The notes below the pieces were generated by a model. It made no database searches. It had not been told where the DNA came from and saw nothing but the letters and a program-made list of their open reading frames with translations. A DNA stretch of 64,000 bases from Pandoraea apista (lineage in GTDB: Bacteria; Pseudomonadota; Gammaproteobacteria; Burkholderiales; Burkholderiaceae), in assembly GCF_001465595.2 (NCBI RefSeq), contig NZ_CP013481.2, positions 372,001 through 436,000 of the forward strand, written 5' to 3'. Numbering within the stretch: the first letter of the stretch is position 1; each line of letters begins with the position of its first letter. A program made the translations under genes and the position numbers. Below, piece by piece: positions 63,985 through 64,000 of this stretch.

Positions 63985-64000
63985 GTCTTGCCGGGAGCCC

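Overview
The window looks like a chromosomal segment of a high-GC beta-proteobacterium of the Burkholderiaceae. The mla-yadGH-ibaG-murA-his-hinT-tat gene order, the ponA/pil/aroKB/dgt/gltBD order, the Mg-type HemB and the long two-part ThiE all point there. Pandoraea is my best guess at genus, inferred from protein style and not from a database search. The content is mostly housekeeping. I see no prophage, integron, CRISPR array, rRNA or tRNA.

Layout. 1-10.0 kb is redox and cytochrome c biogenesis: the 3' end of dsbD, then hemB and the GTPase yihA on the minus strand, a diheme cytochrome c4, the system II cytochrome c maturation pair ccsB/ccsA, and the methionine-sulfoxide repair pair msrP/msrQ. 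9.7-22.3 kb holds lysA, lptM and mrcA (minus), cyaY (plus), then a pilus assembly cluster (pilM, pilN and one long frame joining PilO-like and secretin parts, with no recognisable pilP), aroK, aroB, a dNTPase and a DUF883 protein. 22.6-25.5 kb has two OmpW porins and a REP-associated tyrosine transposase with GGGGTCAGATT repeats. 25.7-32.0 kb is glutamate synthase (gltBD).

32.5-38.2 kb is a catabolic island that I read as hexuronate oxidation: an MFS transporter, uronate dehydrogenase and an SMP-30 lactonase, followed by a convergent SDR/MFS pair. 38.3-44.7 kb has a YddA/SbmA-type ABC exporter, then a thiamine operon (thiO thiS thiG thiE) behind a TPP riboswitch, and a GNAT acetyltransferase.

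44.9-64 kb is a long plus-strand run: mlaF-E-D-A-C-B (phospholipid transport), a two-gene ABC-2 exporter, ibaG, murA, the histidine genes hisG-D-C-B-H-A-F-I-E interrupted by a four-cysteine secreted protein and by a MarC-family membrane protein, a DUF4870 protein, hinT and tatABC. Many of these neighbours share ATGA start/stop overlaps, which implies translational coupling.

Most notable observations: (1) the pilO-like and pilQ-like parts lie in one uninterrupted 930-codon frame with pilP missing, a polybasic 12-bp repeat tail and a 95-bp overlap with aroK; (2) a 26-codon leader ORF sits between the TPP riboswitch and thiO, with its Shine-Dalgarno in a hairpin and its stop overlapping the thiO start; (3) a probable small RNA lies between hemB and yihA; (4) a strong terminator ends 15 bp before the ccsB start codon. 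None is proven to be a new system. Each is stated with a test.
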